From Gonatopus flavifemur (lineage: Eukaryota; Arthropoda; Insecta; Hymenoptera; Dryinidae): a DNA stretch of 64,000 nucleotides. The notes beneath the pieces were generated by a model, which saw nothing but the letters and a program-made list of their open reading frames with translations, was not told the origin of the DNA and did no database searches. Within the stretch, counting starts at the first letter, position 1. The number at the start of each line of letters is the position of its first letter. The stretch lies in contig JAFFJZ010000053.1 of NCBI GenBank assembly GCA_018340375.1, positions 496,001-560,000 on the forward strand. Reading direction: 5' to 3'. A program made the position numbers and the translations under genes. Below, one piece after another: positions 55,966-64,000 of the stretch.

Positions 55966-56241
55966 ACATTATTTTTATTTCAGATATTCGGACCATCTCC
56001 ACACTTCCGGATAAACAACTGAATATCCACATTTTTAGATACACAGATGATCTCGGTACTAAATCGATCAGCTGCGCCGAGCAATTCAATAGTTATCAGA
56101 ATATACATATATATACATATATATATAAGGAATAAGACTATAATATGTCATTTCTGCATGTTGTGATGTCTGAGGGGTATGGAGCGTACTGCATTCTAAT
56201 CTCAAAGGACGAGACTCTGAATATAATTTCAAAGAATGGAA
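55966..56241. other. Unassigned sequence
   Basis: No gene. A short ATATAC/TATATA tract lies at about 56102-56128. Confidence 0.35.
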
Positions 56242-56249
56242 GTCCGGAG

Positions 56250-56418
56250 CAGTGCTGCCAGAAATGAAGGAGCTCCAGCGTTTTACCCCCTCCATGTACC
56301 ATCGCAGAGCACGCACGCTATAACTATATATATGACATCTATAGTTATAGCGTGCGTGCTTTGCAATGGTATATGGAGAGGGTAAAACGCTGGAGCTCCT
56401 TCATTTCTGGCAGCACTG
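56250..56418. mobile_element. 169-bp hAT hairpin MITE
   Basis: CAGTGCTGCCAGAAATGAAG and its exact inverse form the ends, flanked by a perfect 8-bp duplication GTCCGGAG (56242-56249, 56419-56426). Pairing runs almost to the centre (CACGCACGCTATAACTATA against its inverse), so the element is one long hairpin. The CAGTG start and 8-bp duplication indicate hAT mobilisation. Confidence 0.92.
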
Positions 56419-56426
56419 GTCCGGAG

Positions 56427-57132
56427 GCGCGTCCTAACCTCTCTGCTGATTTGACAGACTTCGAAGGAGAAATTTGTCATACCTTTGGAATATCCCAATA
56501 AACATTCCATTTCTTAAGGAGTCATATAACCCTGTCATACTAAAAATGAGGCGTTTGCAATGATTCTCTCCTTTACTACTGATGAATCGATCAGAGTAGG
56601 GTTTGGGGGGTTATTTGTAGATCTTATAGGGTATACAAGAATATTTGGTATTGGGATTCACGATCCTTGATAGAGATCATGATTGGGAATTAGGTGGGCG
56701 CTAGCGAGTTTTCTCAGTTGTTTGGTTGGTTTCTAGCTAGTTTTGTAACGTATTTTCTAGCCTGTGCTTATCCAGATGTCCCACGGAACTGCTAGGATCT
56801 TGTTCAAATTGGTAATTAGAAATGTGAGATCATGTTTTCTTTCATGTTGGGACTTTCTTTTATTCCTCTTTTATTCCTTCTTTTATTACTATCAATGTTA
56901 CTGTACGATCAGTTGACGCATGAAAAATCTACATAAACCAACTAAATGTTTGGGCACTAAAGTCAAATTGGTTGAAATGTGTTATCCAGTTGCCCCCACG
57001 TCGGTCCCATCTAACACGTGGATGGTAAATGGGATGTCCAGACAAATTTCTATCAGGGATATAACATAGCCTGGTGGCAAGCAGACGATCAGAGACATCT
57101 TTTCTTTGGAGGTACACAGAGAGAAAACCCAA
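56427..57132. other. Unassigned sequence
   Basis: No supported gene or repeat. Short frames near 56929-57206 have no domain. Confidence 0.35.
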
Positions 57133-57561
57133 TAAGCACATCTTTTAGATATCTATCTTTCAGATTTCTTCTAACATATTTTAGATATCTGCAAAATATC
57201 TCGTGAGATCTTCAACAAGACATCTTTTGGATATCTGAAAGATGTCTTCCGCAACAAATTTCGACAAGTTCAAGATATCTCAGAAAGGTCTTGTGGAAGA
57301 TATGTTTCAGACGTATTCGATCAATTCTTGAAAATGTCTTGAAGAGTTCATACAAATATCTCAGAAAAGTCTTGAATGCCTGCATAAAAAAAATCCTCCC
57401 CTATTTTTCTTCTTCCTTTCCTCTTTTCTTCTATCCCTGTTCCACTACTCCCATGTATCTCACTTGAGTTCAAAATCCTTGCGGCTGCGGGATTCGAGCC
57501 CGGACATTCCACAACGTACGTAAGCTTCATTGACCTGAGCCATATGGACAATTAGATGATC
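57133..57561 (-). mobile_element. tRNA-derived SINE with palindromic body, copy 2
   Basis: Inverse orientation relative to copy 1. The head lies at 57485-57561 with an inverse B-box (GGGATTCGAGCCC, about 57488) and inverse A-box (TGACCTGAGCCA, about 57531-57542). The purine tract appears as TTTTTCTTCTTCCTTTCC. The body (57133-57380) carries the ATCTTTTAGATATCT, CTTCCGCAACAAATTTCGAC and AAGATATCTCAGAAAGGTCT segments that align with copy 1. The body starts AACCCAAT, the inverse of the ATTGGGT end. Confidence 0.75.
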
Positions 57562-57589
57562 CTATACAGCATTTCAGTTCTAAAAAATA

Positions 57590-57830
57590 ACTCAAGCCAA
57601 ATTCAAGAAGTCTTATGCAACATCGAAAGATATCTTGAAGAGATCTAAAACAGTCTAAAAGATATAATCTCGCAAGAAGAGTTTTAGATCTTCTGAAAGA
57701 TATCTTTCAGATGTCTTTTAGGAGTAAGAACTGTTTCAGACATCTCAAGCATATCTTTTCGTGTTACATAAGACTTCTTCAACTTTTCTGAACAGTTCCT
57801 CAAGATATCTTGAAAACCAACAGTGCTGTG
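57590..57830. repeat. AAGATATCTT-rich repeat next to D2
   Basis: Same word composition as the SINE bodies (AAAGATATCTTGAAGAGATC, TCTGAAAGATATCTTTCAGA) but no tRNA head. It may be a further body fragment. Confidence 0.45.
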
Positions 57831-57839
57831 GGGGATGGT

Positions 57840-58180
57840 ACTCATAATTGTCAATATGTCAAAAAGATATTATCAGCGGTGTACGTTATCAATTAATTTT
57901 GAAAAGTTTAATGAATTTGATGAAATATATTGAAGAACGGATTTCATGATCCAGAGGTCGTTAGTGTCTGTACATATATACATATAATTCACAATAACGT
58001 ACAATACATATAATATATTCTGCTGAAATTATTTTCATCTCATTATTATTGAAAAACAATTTATTTAGTGGGGATGAGAATTTTACAAATTCATTTGAAG
58101 GCTGTACATAAAGTTCAGCGTAAAAAGTTCAATAATTCGCAAAACATTGTGACTCGGAGATTCGTTACTCAATCGCATCG
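57840..58180 (+). repeat. Inverted duplicate D2 (partner at 52140-53912)
   Basis: Diverged inverse copy of D1, lacking the mariner and with its own ~80-bp insert near 57970-58030. It has no long open frame, although ATTGTGACTCGGAGATTCGT and surrounding sequence parallel the D1 frame. D1 and D2 each lie beside a SINE copy in mirror arrangement, so the larger unit may span 52.1-58.2 kb. Confidence 0.5.
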
Positions 58181-58385
58181 AGTTTATTATACCCACGTGT
58201 GCTGAGGATGCCGTTTTAACATCTCGAAGATGGTCACGAGGATACCTAAAGGATACCTCGAATGATCATCACGCACGGATATTGAATACACATAAACTTG
58301 TGAACATCGATTCTGGACATTCAATAGGTACTGAAACGATAGTGTATATTGATGTATAGGAGAGATGGGATTATTCAACGAAATA

Positions 58386-58702
58386 CCCAGACAAAAATTC
58401 CCGGGTGAGTGGGATTTTCAAATTCGCATGTGGACTCAGGTTCCTGGCCGGGGCCCGCCAGGTCCTGGCAAGGTTCTGCCCAGGACGAACCAGGTCCTGC
58501 CTGGAACCCCTCTGATTCCCACTTGAGGCCGGTCAGGTCCCGGGCGGGAACCTGGCAGGTCCCGAGCAGGAACCAGAGGGTTCCCAGGCAGGGCCTGGCT
58601 GATCTCGGGCAGGACCTGGCAAGGACCTGGCGGGTCCCGGCCAGGAACCTGAGTCCACATGCGAATTCGGGAATCCCACCCACTCGGGAATTTTTGTCTG
58701 GG
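58386..58702. mobile_element. GC-rich 317-bp MITE, TA target site
   Basis: CCCAGACAAAAATTCCCGGG and its inverse (CTCGGGAATTTTTGTCTGGG) are the ends, with TA on both sides (58384-58385, 58703-58704). The inner TIR continues with GTGGGATT and GAATTCGCATGTGGACTCAG/inverse. Between them lie about 240 bp of iterated AGGTCCTGGC, CAGGACCTGG and GGTCCCGG(G/C) words in both orientations, strikingly GC-rich against the AT-rich surroundings. All six frames are rather open because of the repeat, which is not evidence of coding. Confidence 0.85.
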
Positions 58703-59336
58703 TATAACCCTGCTGACGGTTATGTATTCTAAACAATAACTAGAACAGTCCTTCAAGTAATTTTATAACGTATCCTGCAACTATTCGGAATCCCGATTAA
58801 AATATAACAACTTTTGGCGTATTCCAACGTCATTGGCGATGAATGTTTCTTCAATAGCAATTTGAGAAGAAATGTGCGACCATAATTTTTTTAGATTTGG
58901 CTATTCAAATATTGAATCATACAATGGTCCCGATGATGTATAGAGTAGAATGGGGCGAGGCAGCCAAGATTGTACGTTTTGCTTTGTAGATCACTCGTTT
59001 GAAGAGATATCGGGATGGGCATGTGCTCATTCAAAAGCTTGATTCTTTGGCTACGAAATTGCTGTAGAACATTTTGACGTAGCTCCCACTTGGTAGTTTC
59101 TACAACCATTCTCCCGTAACGTCTTTTTTTCGCTTACCTGCAAAAACGCAGGGCGAGGCAGCCAACCGTGACAACGATCAAAAAACGTCACAAAATAATG
59201 TAATGTACACAATTCAATGCATGAGATTAACTTTAATCAGCTGGAAATGATTCATAATGAGCAAAAAATTGAGTTGAGATATTGAAAAAAAAAACAAAAC
59301 AAGTTTGAAAAATGTCTGAGCTGTCTGCTGTCTATC

Positions 59337-61265
59337 TCAGCTGTCATCAGGAGTGCGGATCTTCTCTGGACGGCCACGACGCTTGCCGCCAGAACCATTT
59401 TGTGTTTTGGTCTTCCCAGAATTCGTCGCAGCTTCCATTGTTCGTTGAAGCTGCTTAGCTACTTTCGCGGCTTCTTTAGCTTTTTCGGTTTTTTCTCGAT
59501 CAATCTTTCTTGCAGCAGCAGCAGCTTTTGCAGCGGCTCGTTTGGCCCTTTTATCGGCAATAGCTTGCTGTTCTTCCCGCAATGACGCCATTTCTGGTGA
59601 ATCGGTTAAAACCGCTGACTTCCGTTTGCGAACGTGTTTGATTTGTTCGCGTGGCGCAGCCTTTGGATATGGCCGAACTTCTTCCAAAATCCCATCTAAA
59701 TCAACTGAGCTCAACGTGTCGACGTTCGCAACTTCAACTGTCGTACCGATATCTGAAGTTTCTACCAATTCTTGTTTTGTATCGCTGTTGATGGGAGTAG
59801 ATTCTCGTGTGACAGCATTTGCGCGATCGGTGATATCCGATGGTAAAAAATTGACGTCCGTAAACACGTTTTTGTCCGAAGGCTAAATTCCACTCACCGC
59901 AAACCCGCTTCTGATATTGGATATACTCGCACCTGATCCGATTGCTTTCACAGCGATGCGTGGAATGTCATGGATCGTAATAGTTTTTCCAGCATTCTGC
60001 GGCAAACGCATCCAAGTGTCGCATGCCGCATGAAAATAGCGCTTGATGGGACCGAAAACTGATCTATCGAGTGGCTGCAATTTATGTGTGGTGTGTGGCG
60101 GAAAAGAGAGCACCACGATCCCATTTTCTTTGCAATAGTCCAAATTCGCAATAGACAAATGGGACTCATGGTTGTCCGACGGTAGCAGCACTGGTATTTC
60201 CTTTGTCGGCCGAGCGTGCTCGACGAAGTGATGCAAGAATTTCAAGAATTGATCAGCTTTCATCCAACCGGATGGATTTGCAGCACCATCTGCATCGAGG
60301 CCAGCCAGCCAATGTTGTTGAAATTTCACGCGTGGGAAGATGTAAAAAGGCGGCATCGCCACAATACTTGCTGAACAAGCGAGTGTCAGAGTCACTAGCG
60401 TTCCTCGTTCGCTTAATGTAATGCCACCTACACTTCGCACACCGCGTGGAGCGATAACAGCAACAGGACTCTGTACTGTTGTTAGCGCTGTCTCATCAAC
60501 ATTCCAAATGTTTTGCGACTGTATTCTGTATCGCTCAATAACGTTTCTCAATTCATCAAAAAACTCTGTCACATTATGACGATTGAACGCAGTCGCTCTG
60601 CTGAGACTTGTTGCCATTGGTTTCCGCAGCGAAAGATCGGGATGACGACGCATGAATCCGAGAAGCCAATCTCTGCTGGTACATTTGGGTTGAATCCATG
60701 TTTTCGGCACTGCGTTGATCAATTTCTTTTGTTTCAATTTTACTGCCATTTCGTAAGCAAGTTTACGAGTAGAAGGATAAGATAAGCCGTGATACATTGC
60801 CACTGATCTCAATGAATATTTCTTAAGCAATATCTCTTGTTCTGCCGTGAAAATCTACAAATGTAAACGAAAACACATTCCAATTCAAGAACCTCGACGT
60901 GGGCGTCGCATAACTTCCCAATTACAATATAATCACTCTAGTAACAAATGATAGATAGACAAACATACAGATAAACATACAGATAGATAGATAGACACAA
61001 ACAGAAATCATTCTAAAAAACGGCACGTCGTAATTGGAAAGTTAAACATATTCGCGAACAAAGAAAGAAATCATTTGCTCACTTGTTTGTATGCATGAGG
61101 GTCATGAGGTGTCTTACTCCGCATTCGATTGCGCGGAGCACCGCGTGAAACACCGAATTTCTTAGCTGCGCTATTCAAACTCGCACCTTTATTCACTGCC
61201 TCAATCGCTGCTGACATTCCTCCCTCATTCACTTTCTCCGTTTTTCTCTTATAAGTACGTACCAT
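59337..61265 (-). pseudogene. pogo-like DD35D transposase, one intron, one amber codon
   Basis: Exon 1 (61265-61083) starts MVRTYKRKTEKVNEGGMSAA, a psq-type helix-turn-helix with SLNSAAKKFGVSRG. A GTGAGC donor and TTTGTAG acceptor define a 228-bp intron (61082-60855) containing GATA repeats; the phase is 0. Exon 2 (from 60854) begins IFTAEQEILLKKYSLRSVAM, then a CENP-B-like second HTH with SRDWLLGFMRRHPDLSLRKP. The catalytic core has IWNVDETAL, LLPSDNHESHLS and THKLQPLDRSVFGPIKRYFH; 35 residues separate the last two Asp. At 59885-59883 a TAG interrupts a GI-PSD segment, and the same frame continues to 59337 with an acidic region and a Lys/Ala-rich coiled tail ending in a GGKRRGRPEKIR AT-hook-like motif. 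One point change is the only visible defect. The family name is inference from motifs. Confidence 0.88.
60945..60992. repeat. GATA/ACAGATAGATAG microsatellite in the pogo intron
   Basis: Short runs of GATAGATAGACA and ATACAGATA lie within the transposase intron. Confidence 0.6.
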
Positions 61266-61713
61266 GATGCTGAAATGCAAAAAACATTGGTTTTAAATAA
61301 TTTCACGTTGGCTGCCTCACCCCACGAGTACTTATTTCAAAGACATTCGTAACTCTTAAAATATCGAAGATATCGAGGGATTAATCATTTCATCGTGTTC
61401 AGCATGGAATTCTACTTCAGAATACACTGCACTGATTGTTCTTAGGTAACCACAACAAAAATGGTAGACAAAAATAATTTACGAAAATCTTTCGTCGTTG
61501 AGCACGGTTTCACTAATGACGCCATCTTTACCGAACCGCGGCAACCATGTTGTTCATTCTCTGGCAACTGAAGCGCACTCACCCAACGACTCTACATTAT
61601 TAAGGGCGCGCGATTTGAACAACCACTGTGGGAATAAGAAGCAATTGGCTGCCTCACCCCATTCTACTCTAATAACCATTTAGATGGATTTGCACATAAC
61701 CTACCCAATCGAA

Positions 61714-61932
61714 CAAAAAGACATCTTTTAGATATCTAAAAGATATCTCGCAATTTTGAAAGATGTCTTGCAAGAAGGTCTCGAAGATGTCTTTTAGAAA
61801 TCTAAAAGATGTCTTACGCGACTGATTTCGACAAGTTTAAGATATCTCAAAAACGTCTTGCGGAAGATATGCTTTAGACGTATTCAATCAAGTCTTAAAA
61901 ATGTCTTGAAGAATTCATAAAAATATCTTGAT
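61714..61932 (-). mobile_element. SINE body fragment, copy 3 (no head)
   Basis: Inverse of 54118-54361 with high similarity: CAAAAAGACATCTTTTAGAT, GATGTCTTGCAAGAAGGTCT, TTACGCGACTGATTTCGACA and AGATATGCTTTAGACGTATT. It starts CCCAATCGAAC and stops before the purine tract and tRNA head, so it is 5'-truncated in SINE terms. It lies just outside the pogo element. Confidence 0.7.
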
Positions 61933-62180
61933 TTGAGTTTGGATTCTTGTTCCGCGACCCAAAAAACCTCAGTATGACAATGTTTGCACAAATCCAAGAG
62001 ATTCATAATTTCTCCGACCGCCATATTGGATCCGCCATTTGTAATTCCGGAAATCTGAGTTCGGATTCGTCATCAGCGACCCGAAAACCCCTCTTTCCCC
62101 ATGTTCCAAGAAATTCGAAGCAATTTTGAATTTCCGGCCGCCATATTGGATCCGCCATTTGCAATTCCAGTATTTCAACC
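61933..62180. repeat. Two ~120-bp tandem units, CCGCCATATTGGATCC family
   Basis: Each unit runs GAGTT(T/C)GGATTC...GCGACCC(A/G)AAAA(A/C)CC...CCGCCATATTGGATCCGCCA...TTGTAATTCC or TTGCAATTCC. The CCGCCATATTGGATCCGCCA block occurs at about 62021 and 62141. A further GCCGCCATATTGGCGGAATG occurs at about 62304. Related old copies lie at 8660-9010 and about 40490-40660. Confidence 0.6.
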
Positions 62181-62655
62181 GCATGCAATTAATCCGGAAG
62201 GCTCGAATTACATGCCCCAGTCCACAGAACTATCCAACACTGACGTATCATATTTCTAGGACTGGTTTTGATTATTCTCAACACGTTTCCCCTTCGTCTC
62301 AGCCGCCATATTGGCGGAATGGCCGCCATGTTCAAAAAACACCATACGGCAATGAAAAGTAGACACTTCAACGAAAATTTTGATTGGTCTCCGAGATCTC
62401 TATCTTCAAAATTGAGATGTGCAGGGGGGGGGGGGTGGCCGATTTCACAAAGAATGCCCCATATATATATCTGTATATTCAACAAGTGATAATGAATTAT
62501 TGATGTGCATAAAAAATATATGAGAATTAATACATGATGCGTGAGAGACTAAAAAAAAATTTCTTGGACTCATTTTCATAGTGGGTTAATTCCATTATAT
62601 CCAATGATCATTTGACATCATGGATGATAATGTTCAAATATTTGAAACCTCCAAA
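62181..62655. other. Unassigned; G-run
   Basis: No gene. A run of about 12 G residues lies at about 62424-62435. Short frames around 62126-62489 have no domain. Confidence 0.35.
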
Positions 62656-62659
62656 ATGG

Positions 62660-62765
62660 TGAAAAATTTTCAGAGGCTTCTGGAGATTTGAACTCTCCTC
62701 CCTACCTGACCCTAAAATCCTAACCTAACAGCCTAACCGCGAGAGCTACATCGACTTGATTTTAA
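62660..62765 (-). mobile_element. tRNA-derived SINE head (third type)
   Basis: Read on minus: A-box-like TAGCTCTCGCGGTTAGGC (62748-62731) and B-box-like GAGTTCAAATCTCC (62695-62682). Spacing and the CTTCTGGAGATTTGAACTCT layout on plus are those of a tRNA-like sequence, but the TAGGTTAGGATTTTAGGG arm would not form a normal anticodon stem. This favours a SINE over a tRNA gene. The body was not delimited. Confidence 0.5.
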
Positions 62766-62806
62766 AGTACACAAAACAATGTACTAATGCACCCATTCAG
62801 GATATA

Positions 62807-63349
62807 CAGGGTGGGGCATTTAAAGTGTCGCGGGCGTTTTTTCCAAAAATAAAATGAGATACGAGAAAATTTTTCGGACAAAAATTGTAGGGTATCGAGG
62901 GAGACATCCGATGGTGGCCTTGGCTTTGACCTCAAATGTCATCTTCAAGGGCATTCTGAGGTCAACTCTTGTTTTTTAAATAGCATCTCATATTTTTTAC
63001 TGCAGATTTGAATTCTAGGTCAAAAACCAAGAAACTTTTGTCTGAACCATTTTCCTGAAATCCGCAAAGATGGCGCTCTAATCGATATTGTTCCATACTG
63101 AATCTGACATTAGAATAACTCGAAAACGAAGGGTCTTGGAGGAGAATGTTTCGGACAAAAGTTGTCTGATTCCAAGGGGGACCCCTTGAACTGAAACGGA
63201 GGTGATGGGGTATAACAGACAAAACACAACACATTTCAATCGTCTGCATCACTTGGATAATTTTAATGCAGTAGATGCTCAAAATGATGGCCTTCGACTT
63301 CAATACACATTTCAAAACGTTTTACAAAAGATTGCTGAACTCGTGCTAA
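62807..63349 (-). mobile_element. Truncated copy of the DD41D element
   Basis: Starts at a TA with CAGGGTGGGGCATTTAAAGT and follows the left TIR and the 3' end of the transposase frame of 9475-11507 almost base for base. It stops at about 63349 (TCGTGCTAA), where unrelated sequence begins. It retains only about the last 30 transposase codons. No right end is present. Confidence 0.9.
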
Positions 63350-63386
63350 TTAGATATCAAAAATTCAATGATAGTGGTATATTGTC

Positions 63387-63533
63387 CAGCGTTGCCAGTA
63401 TTCCCTAGAAAAATCTTTAGCATCTGATGATTGGTTATTTCTTGTACAACTGGCCAATCATATTCACAATTTCAAAAGAAATGACCAATGCCAAAAAATC
63501 TGAAGATTTTTCTAGGGAATACTGGCATCACTG
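63387..63533. mobile_element. 147-bp hAT MITE
   Basis: CAGCGTTGCCAGTATTCCCT and the inverse (AGGGAATACTGGCATCACTG) are the ends. A perfect 8-bp duplication ATATTGTC flanks them (63379-63386, 63534-63541). About 32 bp of TIR continue through AGAAAAATCTT. Inner ATTGGTTATTTCTT/AAGAAATGACCAAT segments are also inverted. The CAGYG start fits hAT. Confidence 0.92.
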
Positions 63534-63541
63534 ATATTGTC

Positions 63542-64000
63542 CCCAAATTTAATCAAATTCACCATCCCTTAGCTTGTATACATATACTTTTTTACCTGAA
63601 AAAGACCTCAGAAATTGAATAGCCTTTTATATTTCAGTTCAAGGAGAGTCCCTAGAGATACAAAATTGAAAAAAAAAATTATATTTACATACGTAAAGGT
63701 ACATGAAGATACCAAAACTCATCACTGACCCGATACATTCACTTCGACTGTTTTTGGAACTTTGATGTGGTAAAGAAGGAAAACTGGTCAAGTTTATGAA
63801 ACTAAAAAGACGTTGATGCAATGAAGTGGTTCAAAATTACCTCATTATGTGAGAGAAAAACTTATAAGCACCCGGACTTCGTTTGTAAAGAGCTAACGCT
63901 AATATCTTATCTTGTCTTGTAAAGTTTCTAGCGTATTTATTGAGTTTACTATTGCGGATTTGACAAATAAAAAGTTCTTCACTGGATCTGGAAGGTTTAA
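63542..64000. other. Unassigned sequence at window end
   Basis: No gene or repeat was supported in the last ~460 bp. Confidence 0.35.

Larger units (their letters stand above)
58943..61670 (-). mobile_element. pogo-like (DD35D) transposon, 2728 bp
   Basis: Ends GAGTAGAATGGGGCGAGGCA and the inverse (TGCCTCACCCCATTCTACTC) are flanked by TA (58941-58942, 61671-61672). The inner TIR motif GGG(C/T)GAGGCAGCCAA is repeated at about 59151 and, inverted, at about 61306-61320. There are thus two transposase-binding-like sites per end. The element contains a two-exon transposase gene with one nonsense codon. Confidence 0.9.

Noticed and set aside
58375..58756. Overlapping frames of about 100 codons in the GC-rich block
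   Set aside because: All frames are open because the MITE core is a GC-rich iterated repeat that lacks stop trinucleotides.
60203..60785. Plus-strand frames opposite the pogo transposase
   Set aside because: Antisense shadows of a well-supported coding exon.
62660..62765. Possible tRNA gene on the minus strand
   Set aside because: A- and B-box-like motifs are present but no normal anticodon stem or acceptor stem can be drawn; a SINE head fits better.

Overview
This 64 kb window is AT-rich eukaryotic nuclear DNA, almost certainly from an insect. The evidence is several distinct Tc1/mariner lineages, hAT- and pogo-type DNA transposons, an RTE-type LINE, tRNA-derived SINEs, many foldback MITEs, and genes with short GT-AG introns. 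I see no bacterial operons, rRNA, tRNA genes or CRISPR arrays. A beetle would fit, but nothing here fixes the order. The window is a transposon graveyard with a few nearly fresh insertions. The only likely host coding sequence is a set of small minus-strand exons near 38.5-39.2 kb, with less certain ones near 43.1 and 46.6 kb.

Layout. 0-9 kb: a hAT-like relic, long inverted repeats and three clean MITEs or foldbacks (5366-5586, 6530-7099, and an older foldback at 3980-4662). 9.5-11.5 kb: a complete DD41D mariner-like element with roughly 400-bp terminal inverted repeats and an open transposase; a truncated copy lies at 62.8 kb. 13.7-20.6 kb: a very large foldback whose left inner arm was split by a full-length RTE LINE (15659-19034). 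20.8-22.4 kb: a hAT-type non-autonomous element next to a near-perfect palindrome. 22.6-25.9 kb: a broken ubiquitin-specific-protease-like gene beside a recent inverted duplication built from ~179-bp tandem units. 26-30 kb: a palindrome with a (TG)n/(CA)n core and a dead, twice-interrupted mariner.

31.5-36 kb: a decayed transposase of probable animal CACTA/EnSpm type, split by a mariner that itself carries a hAT MITE. 36.9, 42.3 and 46.8 kb: plus-strand pieces of a DUF4806-like protein, probably the companion ORF of that transposon. 43.5-46.5 kb: a second RTE copy with an internal deletion and an intact mariner nested in it. 52.5-53.8 kb: an intact sister of the 32 kb mariner. 53.9-61.9 kb: three copies of a tRNA-derived SINE whose body is made of self-complementary AGATATCT-rich repeats. 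58.4 kb: an unusually GC-rich MITE. 58.9-61.7 kb: a pogo-like DD35D element with one intron and a single amber codon. 61.9-64 kb: a tandem repeat, another SINE, a DD41D fragment and a hAT microMITE.

No pathway is encoded. The main value of the window is its nested, datable transposition record: target-site duplications and paralogous empty sites can be read directly. All family assignments come from reading motifs by eye; no database search was run.
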